From an uncultured Trueperaceae bacterium (lineage in GTDB: Bacteria; Deinococcota; Deinococci; Deinococcales; Trueperaceae), in NCBI GenBank assembly GCA_937873495.1, contig CALMXZ010000010.1, forward strand, positions 62,001 to 126,000: a stretch of DNA of 64,000 nt, written 5' to 3'. Below, piece by piece: positions 43,891 to 51,983 of the stretch. Under the pieces are notes generated by a model. The model did not search any database. It had not been told where the DNA came from and saw only the letters and a list, made by a program, of their open reading frames with translations. The position numbers and the translations under genes were made by a program. Each line of letters starts with the position of its first letter. Position 1 is the first letter of the stretch.

Positions 43891-45033
43891 ATGAAGTACG
43901 TAAGCAGCAAGGTCGCTATCACCGGAGATGGTCAGGTCGTCGACGACGCGGTGATCGCCATCGGCGACGACGGCAAGATCGCCGCCATCCTAGACGCGGT
44001 CCCCGAGGGCGGCGAGCATGTCGATTGGTCTGCTTACGTCGTGATCCCGGGGCTGATCGACGCCCACGATCACTTGAGCATCGACCTGGGCGACGAGGAA
44101 GCCCAGTCCAAGGAGAGCGTCGCCACGCACATGATCCGCAGCGTGCGCAACGCCAAGAAGATCCTGCACGCCGGGATCACGACCGTTCGCGACGTCGGCG
44201 CGCGCGACTACATCGACGTGGAGCTCAGAGACGCCTTCGCGCGTGGCGAGATCGAGGGGCCGAGGCTCGTCGTCAGCGGGCAGTTCATCACCCGCACCGG
44301 CGGACACGCCTGGTACTTCGCCGACGAGGCGGACGGGCCGGACGCGGTCGTCCGGGCCGTGAGGAAGCAGGCCAAGCACAACGTCGACCTGATCAAGCTG
44401 ATGGTCACCGGCGGCATCGGGACCCCCAACTCGGACCCGTGCCAGGCGGGCTTCTCCAAGGCCGAGATCGCCGCGGCCGTCACGGAGGCCCATACCCTCG
44501 GCTACAAGGTGTCCGGGCACATCCACGGCGGGCCGGCGGCCAGATGGTCGATCGAGAGCGGCCTCGACACCCTCGAGCACGGGATCTTCCTGACGGACGA
44601 CGACCTGCGGGCCATGGTCGATCACGGTACCTACCTCGTCGTCACCTACGGTCTAATCGATCTGGCGCTGAGCCTGCCTCACGTCCCCGCGTTCTACAAG
44701 GCCAAGGCGCGCACCGCCAAGGCCTCGTACGACGGCGTGTTGCGTAAGGCCGTCGAGTACGGCGTGAAGATCGCGGTGGGTGGCGACACCTACCATGCGG
44801 ACATGCCTGAAGAGCTGAGTGCCCTGGTCAAGGCCGGGATGACCCCGCTACAGGCGCTGGCCGCCGGCACCCGCAACGGCGCGGAGGCCAGCGGCGTCCT
44901 CGACCACACGGGGACGATCGCCGTCGGCAAGGATGCCGATCTGGTGGCGCTGGCGCGCGACCCGCGCGATGACGTCGCTGCCGTCGGCGATGTCAGGGGG
45001 GTCATGAAGCAGGGCACGCTCGTCCGACTTTAG
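43891..45033 (+). CDS. Metal-dependent amidohydrolase (imidazolonepropionase/prolidase-like)
   Basis: 380 residues, amidohydrolase superfamily TIM barrel flanked by a small beta domain. Metal ligands H59 and H61 in IDAHDHLS, bridging K169 in DLIKLMVTGG, H210/H212 in VSGHIHGG with H230 in DTLEHG, and the closing Asp in VGGDTYHAD. The Lys and the GGIGTP loop are like those of Xaa-Arg/Xaa-Pro dipeptidases and imidazolonepropionase. Strong site GAGGAGGAACGG before the ATG. Follows the IclR gene and is probably part of the same response as cluster C. Cytoplasmic, no signal peptide. Confidence 0.88.
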   Translation: MKYVSSKVAITGDGQVVDDAVIAIGDDGKIAAILDAVPEGGEHVDWSAYVVIPGLIDAHDHLSIDLGDEEAQSKESVATHMIRSVRNAKKILHAGITTVRDVGARDYIDVELRDAFARGEIEGPRLVVSGQFITRTGGHAWYFADEADGPDAVVRAVRKQAKHNVDLIKLMVTGGIGTPNSDPCQAGFSKAEIAAAVTEAHTLGYKVSGHIHGGPAARWSIESGLDTLEHGIFLTDDDLRAMVDHGTYLVVTYGLIDLALSLPHVPAFYKAKARTAKASYDGVLRKAVEYGVKIAVGGDTYHADMPEELSALVKAGMTPLQALAAGTRNGAEASGVLDHTGTIAVGKDADLVALARDPRDDVAAVGDVRGVMKQGTLVRL

Positions 45034-45041
45034 AGTTCGGT

Positions 45042-45089
45042 GCCGATCGGGAGATCGGCTCAGGGCGCGTTCGATGCGGACGCGCCCTG
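45042..45089 (+). terminator. Two consecutive hairpins after the amidohydrolase gene
   Basis: Stem 45042-45048 with 45053-45059 (7 bp, GGGA loop), then stem 45061-45070 with 45080-45089 (10 bp, 9-base loop). They begin 9 bases past the stop codon. No T run, as is usual in GC-rich genomes. Confidence 0.6.
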
Positions 45090-45167
45090 CGGTCGCCGTA
45101 GCGCTTCGGCCCGGTGGACACGGCGGGCCGAGGCGCTCGAGTTACGCGGCGTTCGGCTCGAGCCGAC

Positions 45168-45173
45168 TATCCT
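45168..45173 (+). promoter_or_regulatory. -10 hexamer of the SelW-like gene
   Basis: TATCCT, 35 bases before the ATG at 45209. RNA from here would have a short leader carrying the GGGAGGAAGGA ribosome binding site. Confidence 0.45.
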
Positions 45174-45208
45174 GTAGCCCTGACAGCCAAGCGGGAGGAA
45201 GGAACGCC

Positions 45209-45454
45209 ATGCCCAAACCCACCGTCCAGATCCAGTACTGCGTCCCGTGCGGGCATCTGCCGCGCGCGCTCGACGTGCAGAAGTCCATCCTCGAACGCTT
45301 CGGCCAGCGCATCGATGGCGTCATGCTCAAGACGGGCTCCGGCGGCATCTTCACCATCGACGTCGACGGCGAGCGCATCTACACGAAGCCGGACGAGTTC
45401 GATCTCGACGCGATCGCCCAGACCATCGAAGCGCGCGCCGCGCAGGCCGCCTGA
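45209..45454 (+). CDS. Rdx/SelW-family thioredoxin-like protein
   Basis: 81 residues. Thioredoxin-like Rdx fold with CVPC (C11, C14) near the start, where selenoprotein W has CxxU, followed by VQKSILERFGQRIDGV and the GSGGIFTIDVDGERIY beta-hairpin that defines the family. Thought to be a redox partner, possibly with glutathione-like thiols. GGAGGAAGGA precedes the ATG. Its stop is immediately followed by a dehydrogenase reading frame. Confidence 0.88.
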   Translation: MPKPTVQIQYCVPCGHLPRALDVQKSILERFGQRIDGVMLKTGSGGIFTIDVDGERIYTKPDEFDLDAIAQTIEARAAQAA

Positions 45455-45474
45455 GTCCGGCGGAGGCAGCCGCC

Positions 45475-46431
45475 ACGAAGGTCCTGTTCCCGACCAACGC
45501 CACCTTCGACTTCTCGAAGCAGGACGAGGGCGTCGAGTACGTGCCGTACGACCCGCTCCAGCGCGTCCCGGCCGAGCACCGCGACGCCACGGTGCTCGTC
45601 GCCTGGCTTAACCCGCCTGACAGGCTGGCGGAAGCGGCGGCGGACCTCACAGGCGTCAAGCTCGTCCAAGGCCTCATGGCGGGTGTAGACACGCTCGTCG
45701 CCGCGGGCTTCGGCGGGAGCGTGCCCGTCTGCAACGGCCGCGGGCTCCACGACCAGCCCGTGGCCGAGCACGCGGTCGCGCTGCTACTGGCGGCCGCGCG
45801 CCGGGTTCACCTCATGCGCGACGCCCAGCGCGAGCGGCGGTGGCCAGGCGAGCTTGGCGGCGCGCAGCCCGACAGGGACCCCGGCGTCTTCACCACGCTC
45901 GACGCCTCGAACGTGACGATCTGGGGCTTCGGGAGCATCGCCGCCAGGCTGGCGCCCATGCTGACGGCTCTCGGCGCCAAGGTGACCGGTGTCGCCACGG
46001 CGCCCGGCACCCGCTACGGCTACCCGGTACTCGGTCCCGACGGGCTCGATGCGCTCCTGCCCGGCACCGACGCCCTCGTGATGATCCTCCCGGCCTCGGA
46101 CGCGACGAGCGGCGCCCTGGACGCCAGGCGGCTGCGGCTGCTCCCACGCCACGCGTGGGTCGTCAACGTCGGGCGCGGCAACAGCGTCAACGAGCCCGAC
46201 CTCGTGCGCGCGCTGATGGCCGGCGAGCTGGGCGGAGCGGCGCTGGACGTGTTCTCCGAGGAGCCGCTCCCGGCCACCTCGCCCCTCTGGGCCTTGCCGA
46301 ACGTGATCATCTCGCCGCATGCCGCCGGCGGACGGCCGCTCGGCGCCGACGCCTTCGTGCGCGAGAACGTGAGGCGGCTGCTGGCAGGCGAACAGCTCCT
46401 CAACGTCGTGGACCGCGCGAAAGGGTACTGA
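45475..46431 (+). CDS. D-isomer-specific 2-hydroxyacid dehydrogenase with non-standard start
   Basis: 318 residues from the codon used here. NAD motif WGFGSIAARLAPML, catalytic Arg in VNVGRGNSVNE, Glu in DVFSEEPLPATSPLW, His in IISPHAAGG. No ATG, GTG or TTG exists in frame between the upstream gene and the conserved start. ACG 45475 gives M-KVLFPTN, the usual beginning of this family, and has GGAGG 8 bases before it; the alternative is CTG 45451 overlapping the previous stop (CTGA). A base error of T to C at 45476 would also explain it. Reduces 2-oxo acids to D-2-hydroxy acids or the reverse. Confidence 0.85.
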   Translation, partial: TKVLFPTNATFDFSKQDEGVEYVPYDPLQRVPAEHRDATVLVAWLNPPDRLAEAAADLTGVKLVQGLMAGVDTLVAAGFGGSVPVCNGRGLHDQPVAEHAVALLLAAARRVHLMRDAQRERRWPGELGGAQPDRDPGVFTTLDASNVTIWGFGSIAARLAPMLTALGAKVTGVATAPGTRYGYPVLGPDGLDALLPGTDALVMILPASDATSGALDARRLRLLPRHAWVVNVGRGNSVNEPDLVRALMAGELGGAALDVFSEEPLPATSPLWALPNVIISPHAAGGRPLGADAFVRENVRRLLAGEQLLNVVDRAKGY

Positions 46432-46524
46432 GCGACCAGGCGCGCGACGGACGCCCCGCGGCGGCGGCGCGGAACCGGCGGTTGGCGAGAGAGGCCCTTG
46501 GCGGCCGCGTGCGACCCGCCGCCC

Positions 46525-46827
46525 TCACCTCTCCAGCTCGAGCCCCATGTCCTCCCATAGATGAACGCCGCCGTCAAGGTTGGCGACCTCGCCGAAGCCG
46601 CGGCGGTCGAGGTAGGCCGCGGCCGAGGCGGAGCGCGAGCCGCTGGCGCACACGAGCACCAGCGGGGCGGTCAGCTCGCCCAGGCGCGCCACGAACTCGC
46701 CCAGGGGGATGTTCGTGGAGTCTGGCAGGTGTCCGGCGGCGAACTCCCACGGCTCGCGCACGTCGACGACCTTGGCGCCGCGCTCGCGCCAGCCGGCTAC
46801 GTCTTGGGGAAGGATGTCTTCGTACAC
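46525..46827 (-). CDS. Single-domain rhodanese
   Basis: 100 residues. Rhodanese fold with VVDVREPWEFAAGHLPDSTNIP and the active-site loop VCASGSRSA, where C60 carries persulfide sulfur. Transfers sulfur to thiols or cyanide, or acts as a persulfide carrier. Of two consecutive GTG codons, the second (46827) is taken as start because it lies 6 bases after a TAGAAT -10 hexamer, matching other leaderless genes here. No operon partners: the next minus-strand gene ends 38 bases upstream. Confidence 0.92.
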   Translation of the reverse strand: MYEDILPQDVAGWRERGAKVVDVREPWEFAAGHLPDSTNIPLGEFVARLGELTAPLVLVCASGSRSASAAAYLDRRGFGEVANLDGGVHLWEDMGLELER

Positions 46828-46833
46828 CACGCG

Positions 46834-46839
46834 ATTCTA
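46834..46839 (-). promoter_or_regulatory. -10 hexamer, leaderless promoter of the rhodanese gene
   Basis: TAGAAT on the minus strand, 6 bases before the GTG at 46827. The same hexamer sits in the same position before the DUF1684 gene. Confidence 0.55.
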
Positions 46840-46867
46840 GTCGCGAAGGCCTCGACGGCGCGACTGC

Positions 46868-48142
46868 TCAACCGGCCGCCCCCCGCCGCCTGATCACGAC
46901 GTCGACGAAGATGGACGCGAGCAGCACGATGGCGGTAGCGATGAGCTGGATGGCGGCGCTGAGGCCGAGGAGCGCCATGCCGTTGACGATGGCCGCGATC
47001 ACCACCCCGCCGAGGACCGCGTGGAGCGGGTGCCCGCGCCCGCCGAAGAGGCTCGTGCCCCCGATGACGGCCGTGGCGACGACGTACAGGACGATGGTGC
47101 CGCCGTCGAAGCTGGTGGACATCGAGCGCAAGCGCGAGGCGTAGACGATGCCGCCGACCCCGGCCGTCGTCCCGGCGAACGTGAACGCGAGGGTGCGTAC
47201 CCACCCGAGCGCTATGCCGGCGCGCCGGGCAGCTTCGGCGTTGCCGCCGATGGCGTAGACGTAGCGCCCGAAGCGCGTGCGGGTGAGCACGGTCGACCAC
47301 AGCAGGAGGACCGCGAACACCAGCGGGATGACGTAAGGCATCCCGCGCAGGGTGTACCGGCCGACTCCCCGGTCGGCGTTGGTAAGCAGCGCGATGGCGA
47401 CGGCGGCCACCGCCACGCCGAGCACCTTCAGGACGGTGGTCGAACGCCGTGGGGCCGCGATGCCGGTGGCGCGCCGCTTGGCATCGCCGCCGATCGTCAT
47501 GGCGGCGTAGCCGGCGACGACGGCGCCGGCCAGCGCCCAGCCGCCGAGCGGCGGGAGGGTGCCGTTGGCGATGCCCGTGATGGTCGCGTTCGGTATGGGG
47601 ATGGTGCCGCCGGTGCCGAGGATGATGATCATCGCGCCCTGCCACCCGAGCAGTCCGGCGAGGGTAACGACGAACGACGGGAGCCGCAGGCGCGTGACGA
47701 GGCTGCCTTGCAGGAAACCTATGGCGCCGGTCGCCAGCAGCGCCGTCGCGACGGCCGACCACCACGGCCAGCCGGTGCGCGCCTGGACGAGCTCCGTGAC
47801 GATGACCCCACCTATGCCGGCAACGTAGCCGAGCGAGAGGTCGATCTCGCCGAGGAGGAGCACGAAGACCTCGCCCATCCCGATGAGCATGAAGACGGAC
47901 GCCTGCACGAAGAGGTTGACGAGGTTGCCGGTCGAGAGGAAGCGGTCGTTGAGCAACTGGAAGATGATCGCGATGACGGCGACGCCGATCAGCACGGGTA
48001 GGACGTTGGCCCCACCCGCGACCGCCACCCGCCGCGGAGCCCCGGGCTCGGAGCCGCCCGCGTCATCGCGAACGGCCGAGCCTCCGAGCTCCGCGTCGTC
48101 CGGCACGGACGGGCCGGCCGCCCGGCCCGCGTCCGCGGTCAT
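46868..48142 (-). CDS. Sugar ABC permease (XylH/RbsC family)
   Basis: 424 residues, BPD_transp_2 family. A 45-residue polar N-terminal tail, then about ten to twelve helices, with the family block LLGEIDLSLGYVAGIGGVIV near helix 3, AGLLGWQGAMIIILGTGGTIP, and RTRFGRYVYAIGGNAEAARRAGI, the ATPase-docking loop. The long form with an extra helix pair in the middle resembles XylH. ATG overlaps the ATPase stop (ATGA). Third gene of a binding protein - ATPase - permease operon on the minus strand. Confidence 0.92.
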   Translation of the reverse strand: MTADAGRAAGPSVPDDAELGGSAVRDDAGGSEPGAPRRVAVAGGANVLPVLIGVAVIAIIFQLLNDRFLSTGNLVNLFVQASVFMLIGMGEVFVLLLGEIDLSLGYVAGIGGVIVTELVQARTGWPWWSAVATALLATGAIGFLQGSLVTRLRLPSFVVTLAGLLGWQGAMIIILGTGGTIPIPNATITGIANGTLPPLGGWALAGAVVAGYAAMTIGGDAKRRATGIAAPRRSTTVLKVLGVAVAAVAIALLTNADRGVGRYTLRGMPYVIPLVFAVLLLWSTVLTRTRFGRYVYAIGGNAEAARRAGIALGWVRTLAFTFAGTTAGVGGIVYASRLRSMSTSFDGGTIVLYVVATAVIGGTSLFGGRGHPLHAVLGGVVIAAIVNGMALLGLSAAIQLIATAIVLLASIFVDVVIRRRGAAG

Positions 48143-48918
48143 GCCGCCCGCGCCTTCCCCGTGGTCATGAACTCCACCACCGTCTGCACGTCGGTCTGCG
48201 TCGCGGGACCCTCGCTGACCACCATGCCGAGGCGCATGACGGCGATGCGGTCGGCCACGGCGAAGACGTCCGTGAGGTTGTGGGAGATGATGAGGACCCC
48301 GAGGCCCCGCTCGGCGAGGCGTCTCACCAGGCCCAAGACCTGGCGCGTCTGAGCGACGCCAAGCGCGGCCGTCGGCTCGTCGAGGATCACGAGCTTCGAG
48401 TTCCACATCACGGCCTTCGCGACCGCGACCGACTGGCGTTGCCCGCCGGACAGGGCGGCGACGGGCAGGCGCACGGACTGGACCGTCGTCACCCTCAGGT
48501 CGGCGAGCGTGCGCATGGCCGCCCGCTCCATCGCGTCCTCGTCGAGAAAGCCGCGCCTCACCGTCTCGCGGCCGAGGAACATGTTCTGCACCACGTCGAG
48601 GTTGTCGCATAGCGCCAGGTCCTGGTAGACGACCTCGATGCCGAGGGCGGCCGACTCGCGCGGCGTGCGCGGCCGCACCGGGCGGCCCTCCCAGAACATC
48701 TGCCCTTCGTCAGGCAGGTGCGTGCCGGCGATGACCTTGACGGTGACGGACTTGCCGGCGCCGTTGTCGCCGACGAGGGCCGTCACCTTGGCGGCGGGGA
48801 CGGTGAGGTTGACGCCGCGCATGGCGTGCACGGCGCCGAAGCTCTTGCGCACGTCCACCAGGCGCAGGAGCGGCTCGGCAGCCGCTCCGAGTGGTTGCCG
48901 AGCCGGCTCGTCACTCAC
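48139..48918 (-). CDS. Sugar ABC ATPase, single-domain (FrcA/XylG-like)
   Basis: 259 residues. Walker A GDNGAGKSVTVKVI (Val replacing the usual Thr after KS), Q-loop VVYQDLALCDNLDV, signature LSGGQRQSVAVAKA, Walker B LVILDEPTAALG, H-loop IISHNLTDV. Sugar importers of this class usually have a two-domain ATPase of about 500 residues; this one has a single domain and must dimerise, as in the FrcA type. GTG start. Its product is the only importer ATPase in the window and belongs to the CUT2 class, so it is unlikely to serve the three peptide-type systems. Confidence 0.92.
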   Translation of the reverse strand: MSDEPARQPLGAAAEPLLRLVDVRKSFGAVHAMRGVNLTVPAAKVTALVGDNGAGKSVTVKVIAGTHLPDEGQMFWEGRPVRPRTPRESAALGIEVVYQDLALCDNLDVVQNMFLGRETVRRGFLDEDAMERAAMRTLADLRVTTVQSVRLPVAALSGGQRQSVAVAKAVMWNSKLVILDEPTAALGVAQTRQVLGLVRRLAERGLGVLIISHNLTDVFAVADRIAVMRLGMVVSEGPATQTDVQTVVEFMTTGKARAA

Positions 48919-48926
48919 GTCCTGGC

Positions 48927-50099
48927 CTACTGCCCGATGCCCGCGGCCCGGCACTCGTCCGCGAGGCCGGCGCACAGGTCGGCCGCCTTCTGGAAGCCGT
49001 CCTTCACGACCGTGTCGGCGAGGTTCGCGGGTGTGACCCAGATGGGCTTGAGGAGCACGGACTGCACGTCGGAGCCGGCCTCCGAGTCCCGCGTGACGCC
49101 GTTCACGAGCGTTTCGGGCGGAGTGACCCCGGCGCGCAGGAAGACGGCGAGGGCCGCGGCGGCTTGGGCCTCGAGGTTGATGGGCTTGTAGACCGTGCCG
49201 CACTGGTAGCCGGCGAGGACGTTCTGGAGACCCTGCACCGTGGCGTCCTGACCGGTCGTCGGGAAGGTCTTGGCCGGCACGCCGAGCGTCTTGAGGTACG
49301 CGATCACGGCGTTGGCGTTGTCGTCGTTGGGGGTCACGACCGCGTTGATGTCGGAGTGCGCCGTGTACTGGCCCTCGAACGTGGTGCGGGCCTGCGCCGG
49401 GTCCCACGTGCCGGCCGGCTCGCCGACGAGCGTGTAAGTGCCTGCGCTGACGAGCGGGTCGATGACGGAGTGGTAGCCCTGCGCGAAGAGCGTGGCGTTG
49501 TTGTCCGTCGGCGCGCCGTTCATGATCAGGACGTGCGGGTCGGAGACGTTCCAGGCCTGCACGCACGAGACGAACCCGTCGCCGATGAGCTTGCCGACCT
49601 GGACGTTGTCGAAGCTCACGTAGTAGGCGCGCGACCCGCCGAGCGTGAGGCGGTCGTAGTCGATGACCTTCACCCCGTGGTCGAGCGCGTACTGCTCGAT
49701 CGAGGCGCCGACGCCCGAGGAGATGGGGTCGACGAGGAGCACGGTGGCGCCCTGGGTGATGGCGGCCTGCGCCTGCGTGAGCTGAGTCGACTCGCTGCCT
49801 TGGGCGTTCGTGACGATCACGTCCGCGTCAGGCACGCCCGCCGCGTGGAACGCCTGCTTGAGGAACGGCTCGTCGAACGCCGTGTACCTCGCCGAGGTCG
49901 TCGTCTCGGGCAGGAGCACGCCGATCTTCCCCTGGCCCTGCGCCGCCAACCCGGTGAGGGCTTGCATGGCGGAGAAGTCGCTGGTGAACGAATCTACCGC
50001 TAGCGACGAAGCGTCTTGTGCCCAGGCGAGGCTACCAAGGACCAGGCCGAGCAGCGCCAGGCGGGCGAGCCGCCACGATGACAGCATGCTTACTTGCAT
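48927..50099 (-). CDS. Sugar ABC substrate-binding protein (XylF-like)
   Basis: 390 residues, periplasmic-binding protein 1/LacI-like fold of CUT2 importers. Signal peptide about 1-27 (LALLGLVLGSLAWA-Q). Blocks: GKIGVLLPETTTSARY, DADVIVTNAQGSESTQLTQAQAAITQGATVLLVDP, VIDYDRLTLGGSRAYYVSFDN, VTPNDDNANAVIAYLKTLG and FPTTGQDATVQGLQNVLAG. These match xylose-binding XylF closely, including VSFDN. The extra Cys pair near the end (DLCAGLADEC) may form a disulfide. ATG 50099 or 50087. The 227 bases upstream hold no other gene. Confidence 0.92.
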   Translation of the reverse strand: MQVSMLSSWRLARLALLGLVLGSLAWAQDASSLAVDSFTSDFSAMQALTGLAAQGQGKIGVLLPETTTSARYTAFDEPFLKQAFHAAGVPDADVIVTNAQGSESTQLTQAQAAITQGATVLLVDPISSGVGASIEQYALDHGVKVIDYDRLTLGGSRAYYVSFDNVQVGKLIGDGFVSCVQAWNVSDPHVLIMNGAPTDNNATLFAQGYHSVIDPLVSAGTYTLVGEPAGTWDPAQARTTFEGQYTAHSDINAVVTPNDDNANAVIAYLKTLGVPAKTFPTTGQDATVQGLQNVLAGYQCGTVYKPINLEAQAAAALAVFLRAGVTPPETLVNGVTRDSEAGSDVQSVLLKPIWVTPANLADTVVKDGFQKAADLCAGLADECRAAGIGQ

Positions 50100-50326
50100 G
50101 ATCGCCGGCTTTCTCCCTGACGGACCACGTCATCGGGGCCCCGGCCGGTGTCGGCTTCAGTGCTTCGGTGGGTGCGGCGGGCTGCTGGCTAGGCCAGGGT
50201 CCGCTGCCTTGGAGCGACGGCACTGGCAGCGCGCCTGTCGGGCGTGGCCGCCCGCCATCAGGGCGACGAGGCGGCACGACCCGAAGCGCCTGTCAGCGTA
50301 GCGCCGCCGGTTGGCGAGAGGGTGCC

Positions 50327-50848
50327 TCAACCGTCACTGCGGGGCGCGAGGTCGTACGTCAACCAGGGCGTGCGCGTGGCTACCCGGTCGTACACGGCGC
50401 GCGCACGGTAGTTGTCGTCCGCGGTGATCCAGCGCACGACGGTCCAACCGCGGTGGCGCGCCTCGTCGCGCAGGGCCCCGAAGAGCGCCTGCGCTGCGCC
50501 GCTGCCGCGGGCCGCGGGCGCGACGAACAGGTCGTCGAGGTAACCGCCCTTCGACGCGTCGAGGGGGCGGGCGAACTCGCGGAAGTGCGCGAGGCCGACG
50601 GGCTTCCCGCCGGCGTCCAGGGCGAGGAGGCACTCGACCTCGCTCGCCGGGTCGAGGATCCAGCCCCAGACCCGGTCGCGCATCTCCTGCGTCTGGGCTT
50701 TGCGGTAGAAGTCCGCGTAACCCGCGTACAGCGCGTCCCAGGCCGCGCGGTGCTCGGCGGAGGGGCGCACGACGCTCGCGCTCGAGCCGCTCGCCCGCTC
50801 CCGGACCCGCGCGGCGGGTCCGCCACCAGCCGGGCCCGGGGCGCTCAT
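50327..50848 (-). CDS. GNAT-family acetyltransferase
   Basis: 173 residues. GNAT fold with the acetyl-CoA loop LFVAPAARGSGAAQALFGAL, the preceding YLDDLFV strand and DDNYRARAVYDRVATRTPW near the end, as in the RimI/aminoglycoside-type group acting on small amines. The first 30 residues are a disordered Gly/Ala/Arg tail. Its ATG overlaps the upstream PLP-enzyme gene (ATGA), suggesting an amino-acid-related acceptor, which is inference from context. Confidence 0.88.
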   Translation of the reverse strand: MSAPGPAGGGPAARVRERASGSSASVVRPSAEHRAAWDALYAGYADFYRKAQTQEMRDRVWGWILDPASEVECLLALDAGGKPVGLAHFREFARPLDASKGGYLDDLFVAPAARGSGAAQALFGALRDEARHRGWTVVRWITADDNYRARAVYDRVATRTPWLTYDLAPRSDG

Positions 50849-51936
50849 CGCGTCTTCCCCCGCGCGGCGACCGGCAGCACGGCGCACACCACGCCGCCGC
50901 GGTGCGCGTACACCTCGTCGTGCAGGTTGGACACCGGGCACACGTGGTTCGGCACCACCCTCAGGCGCTCGCCCACGACCGGCTTGTCGGCGCAGGCCGA
51001 GAAGTCGACGGCCCCGTGCTCCTCGGAGAGCTGCCACACGACGGCCCCTGGGTACTCGAGGACGTGGCCGTAGCCGCCGGCCGGGTCGCCGCGGAAGAGG
51101 TCGCTCGTGAGGGTCTTGGAGCCGGCGTCTATCACGCCGCGCTCGGCCGTCGGCTTGCTCACCAGCGTCACGTGGACGTGCAGGGCGCAATCTTCCAGCG
51201 TGGCCGAGCCGGCGGCGACGCTGTTGCGATCGTTGTAGACGTAAGTGCCCGCGCGGTGCTCCGTCGCCACGCCCGGCACGTGCGACCGCCACACGCCCGG
51301 CGTGCCGCCTACGGATACGACCCGCAGTTCGAGGCCCGCCTCCCCGAGCAGCTCGCGGGTCCGAGTCACGAAGCCAGGCACCACGTCGGAGTTGGGGTAC
51401 GTGAGGAGGCCGAGGAACTCGACGTTCGGCCGGCCGGCGGCGGAGCGCGCCAGCGCGACGGCCTCCTCCGGCGTCACGACGCCCTGGCGCCTCTTGCCGC
51501 ACTCGAACTCGACGAGCACGCCGATCGTGCGCCCCGCGAGCGCGGCAGCAGCGGCGACGGCGTCCAAGGCGACCTCGTTGTCCACCGCCACCCGCACGGT
51601 CGCCATGCTCGCCACTTGTGCCAGGCGCCGCACCTTGTCGGCGCCCATCACGTCGTAGGTGACGAGGATGTCGTCCAGCCCGGCCGCGGCCATGACCTCC
51701 GCCTCGCCGACGCTCTGCACGGTTATGCCGCGCGCGCCCGCCTCGACCTGCCAGCGCGCGAGGAGCGGGAGCTTGTGCGTCTTGATGTGGGGGCGGTTGG
51801 CTATCCCGTGCGCGTCGAGGTACTCCTGCAGGCGCCGGATGTTGCGCTCCACCACGTCGAGGTCGACGACCAGGCACGGGGTGTCGAGCGTCTCGATGCG
51901 CACGGCGGTCGGCATGGTTGATGCAGAGGGGCTCAT
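50845..51936 (-). CDS. D-threonine aldolase / D-serine dehydratase-like PLP enzyme
   Basis: 363 residues, fold-type III alanine-racemase barrel. PLP lysine K52 in RPHIKTHK, the consensus of D-threonine aldolases and DSD1-type D-serine dehydratases; SVGEAEVMAAAGLDDIL; and C-terminal metal ligands His and Cys in PNHVCPVSN. The enzyme cleaves or deaminates D-hydroxy amino acids with a divalent metal. ATG 51936 has AAGGAGG 5 bases before it; an upstream ATG at 52056 has no support. Coupled to the GNAT gene. With the M19-like and hydroxyacid genes it fits a D-amino-acid theme in this region. Confidence 0.9.
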   Translation of the reverse strand: MSPSASTMPTAVRIETLDTPCLVVDLDVVERNIRRLQEYLDAHGIANRPHIKTHKLPLLARWQVEAGARGITVQSVGEAEVMAAAGLDDILVTYDVMGADKVRRLAQVASMATVRVAVDNEVALDAVAAAAALAGRTIGVLVEFECGKRRQGVVTPEEAVALARSAAGRPNVEFLGLLTYPNSDVVPGFVTRTRELLGEAGLELRVVSVGGTPGVWRSHVPGVATEHRAGTYVYNDRNSVAAGSATLEDCALHVHVTLVSKPTAERGVIDAGSKTLTSDLFRGDPAGGYGHVLEYPGAVVWQLSEEHGAVDFSACADKPVVGERLRVVPNHVCPVSNLHDEVYAHRGGVVCAVLPVAARGKTR

Positions 51937-51983
51937 GTTCCTCCTTGGCCACCCAAGCGTACGCCGCGCAGGTCCGCGCCTGC

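Noticed and set aside
46479-50320. 13-bp match CGGTTGGCGAGAG at 46479-46491 and 50308-50320
   Set aside because: It is short, sits in different contexts and does not extend into a shared structure; chance is enough in DNA of this composition.
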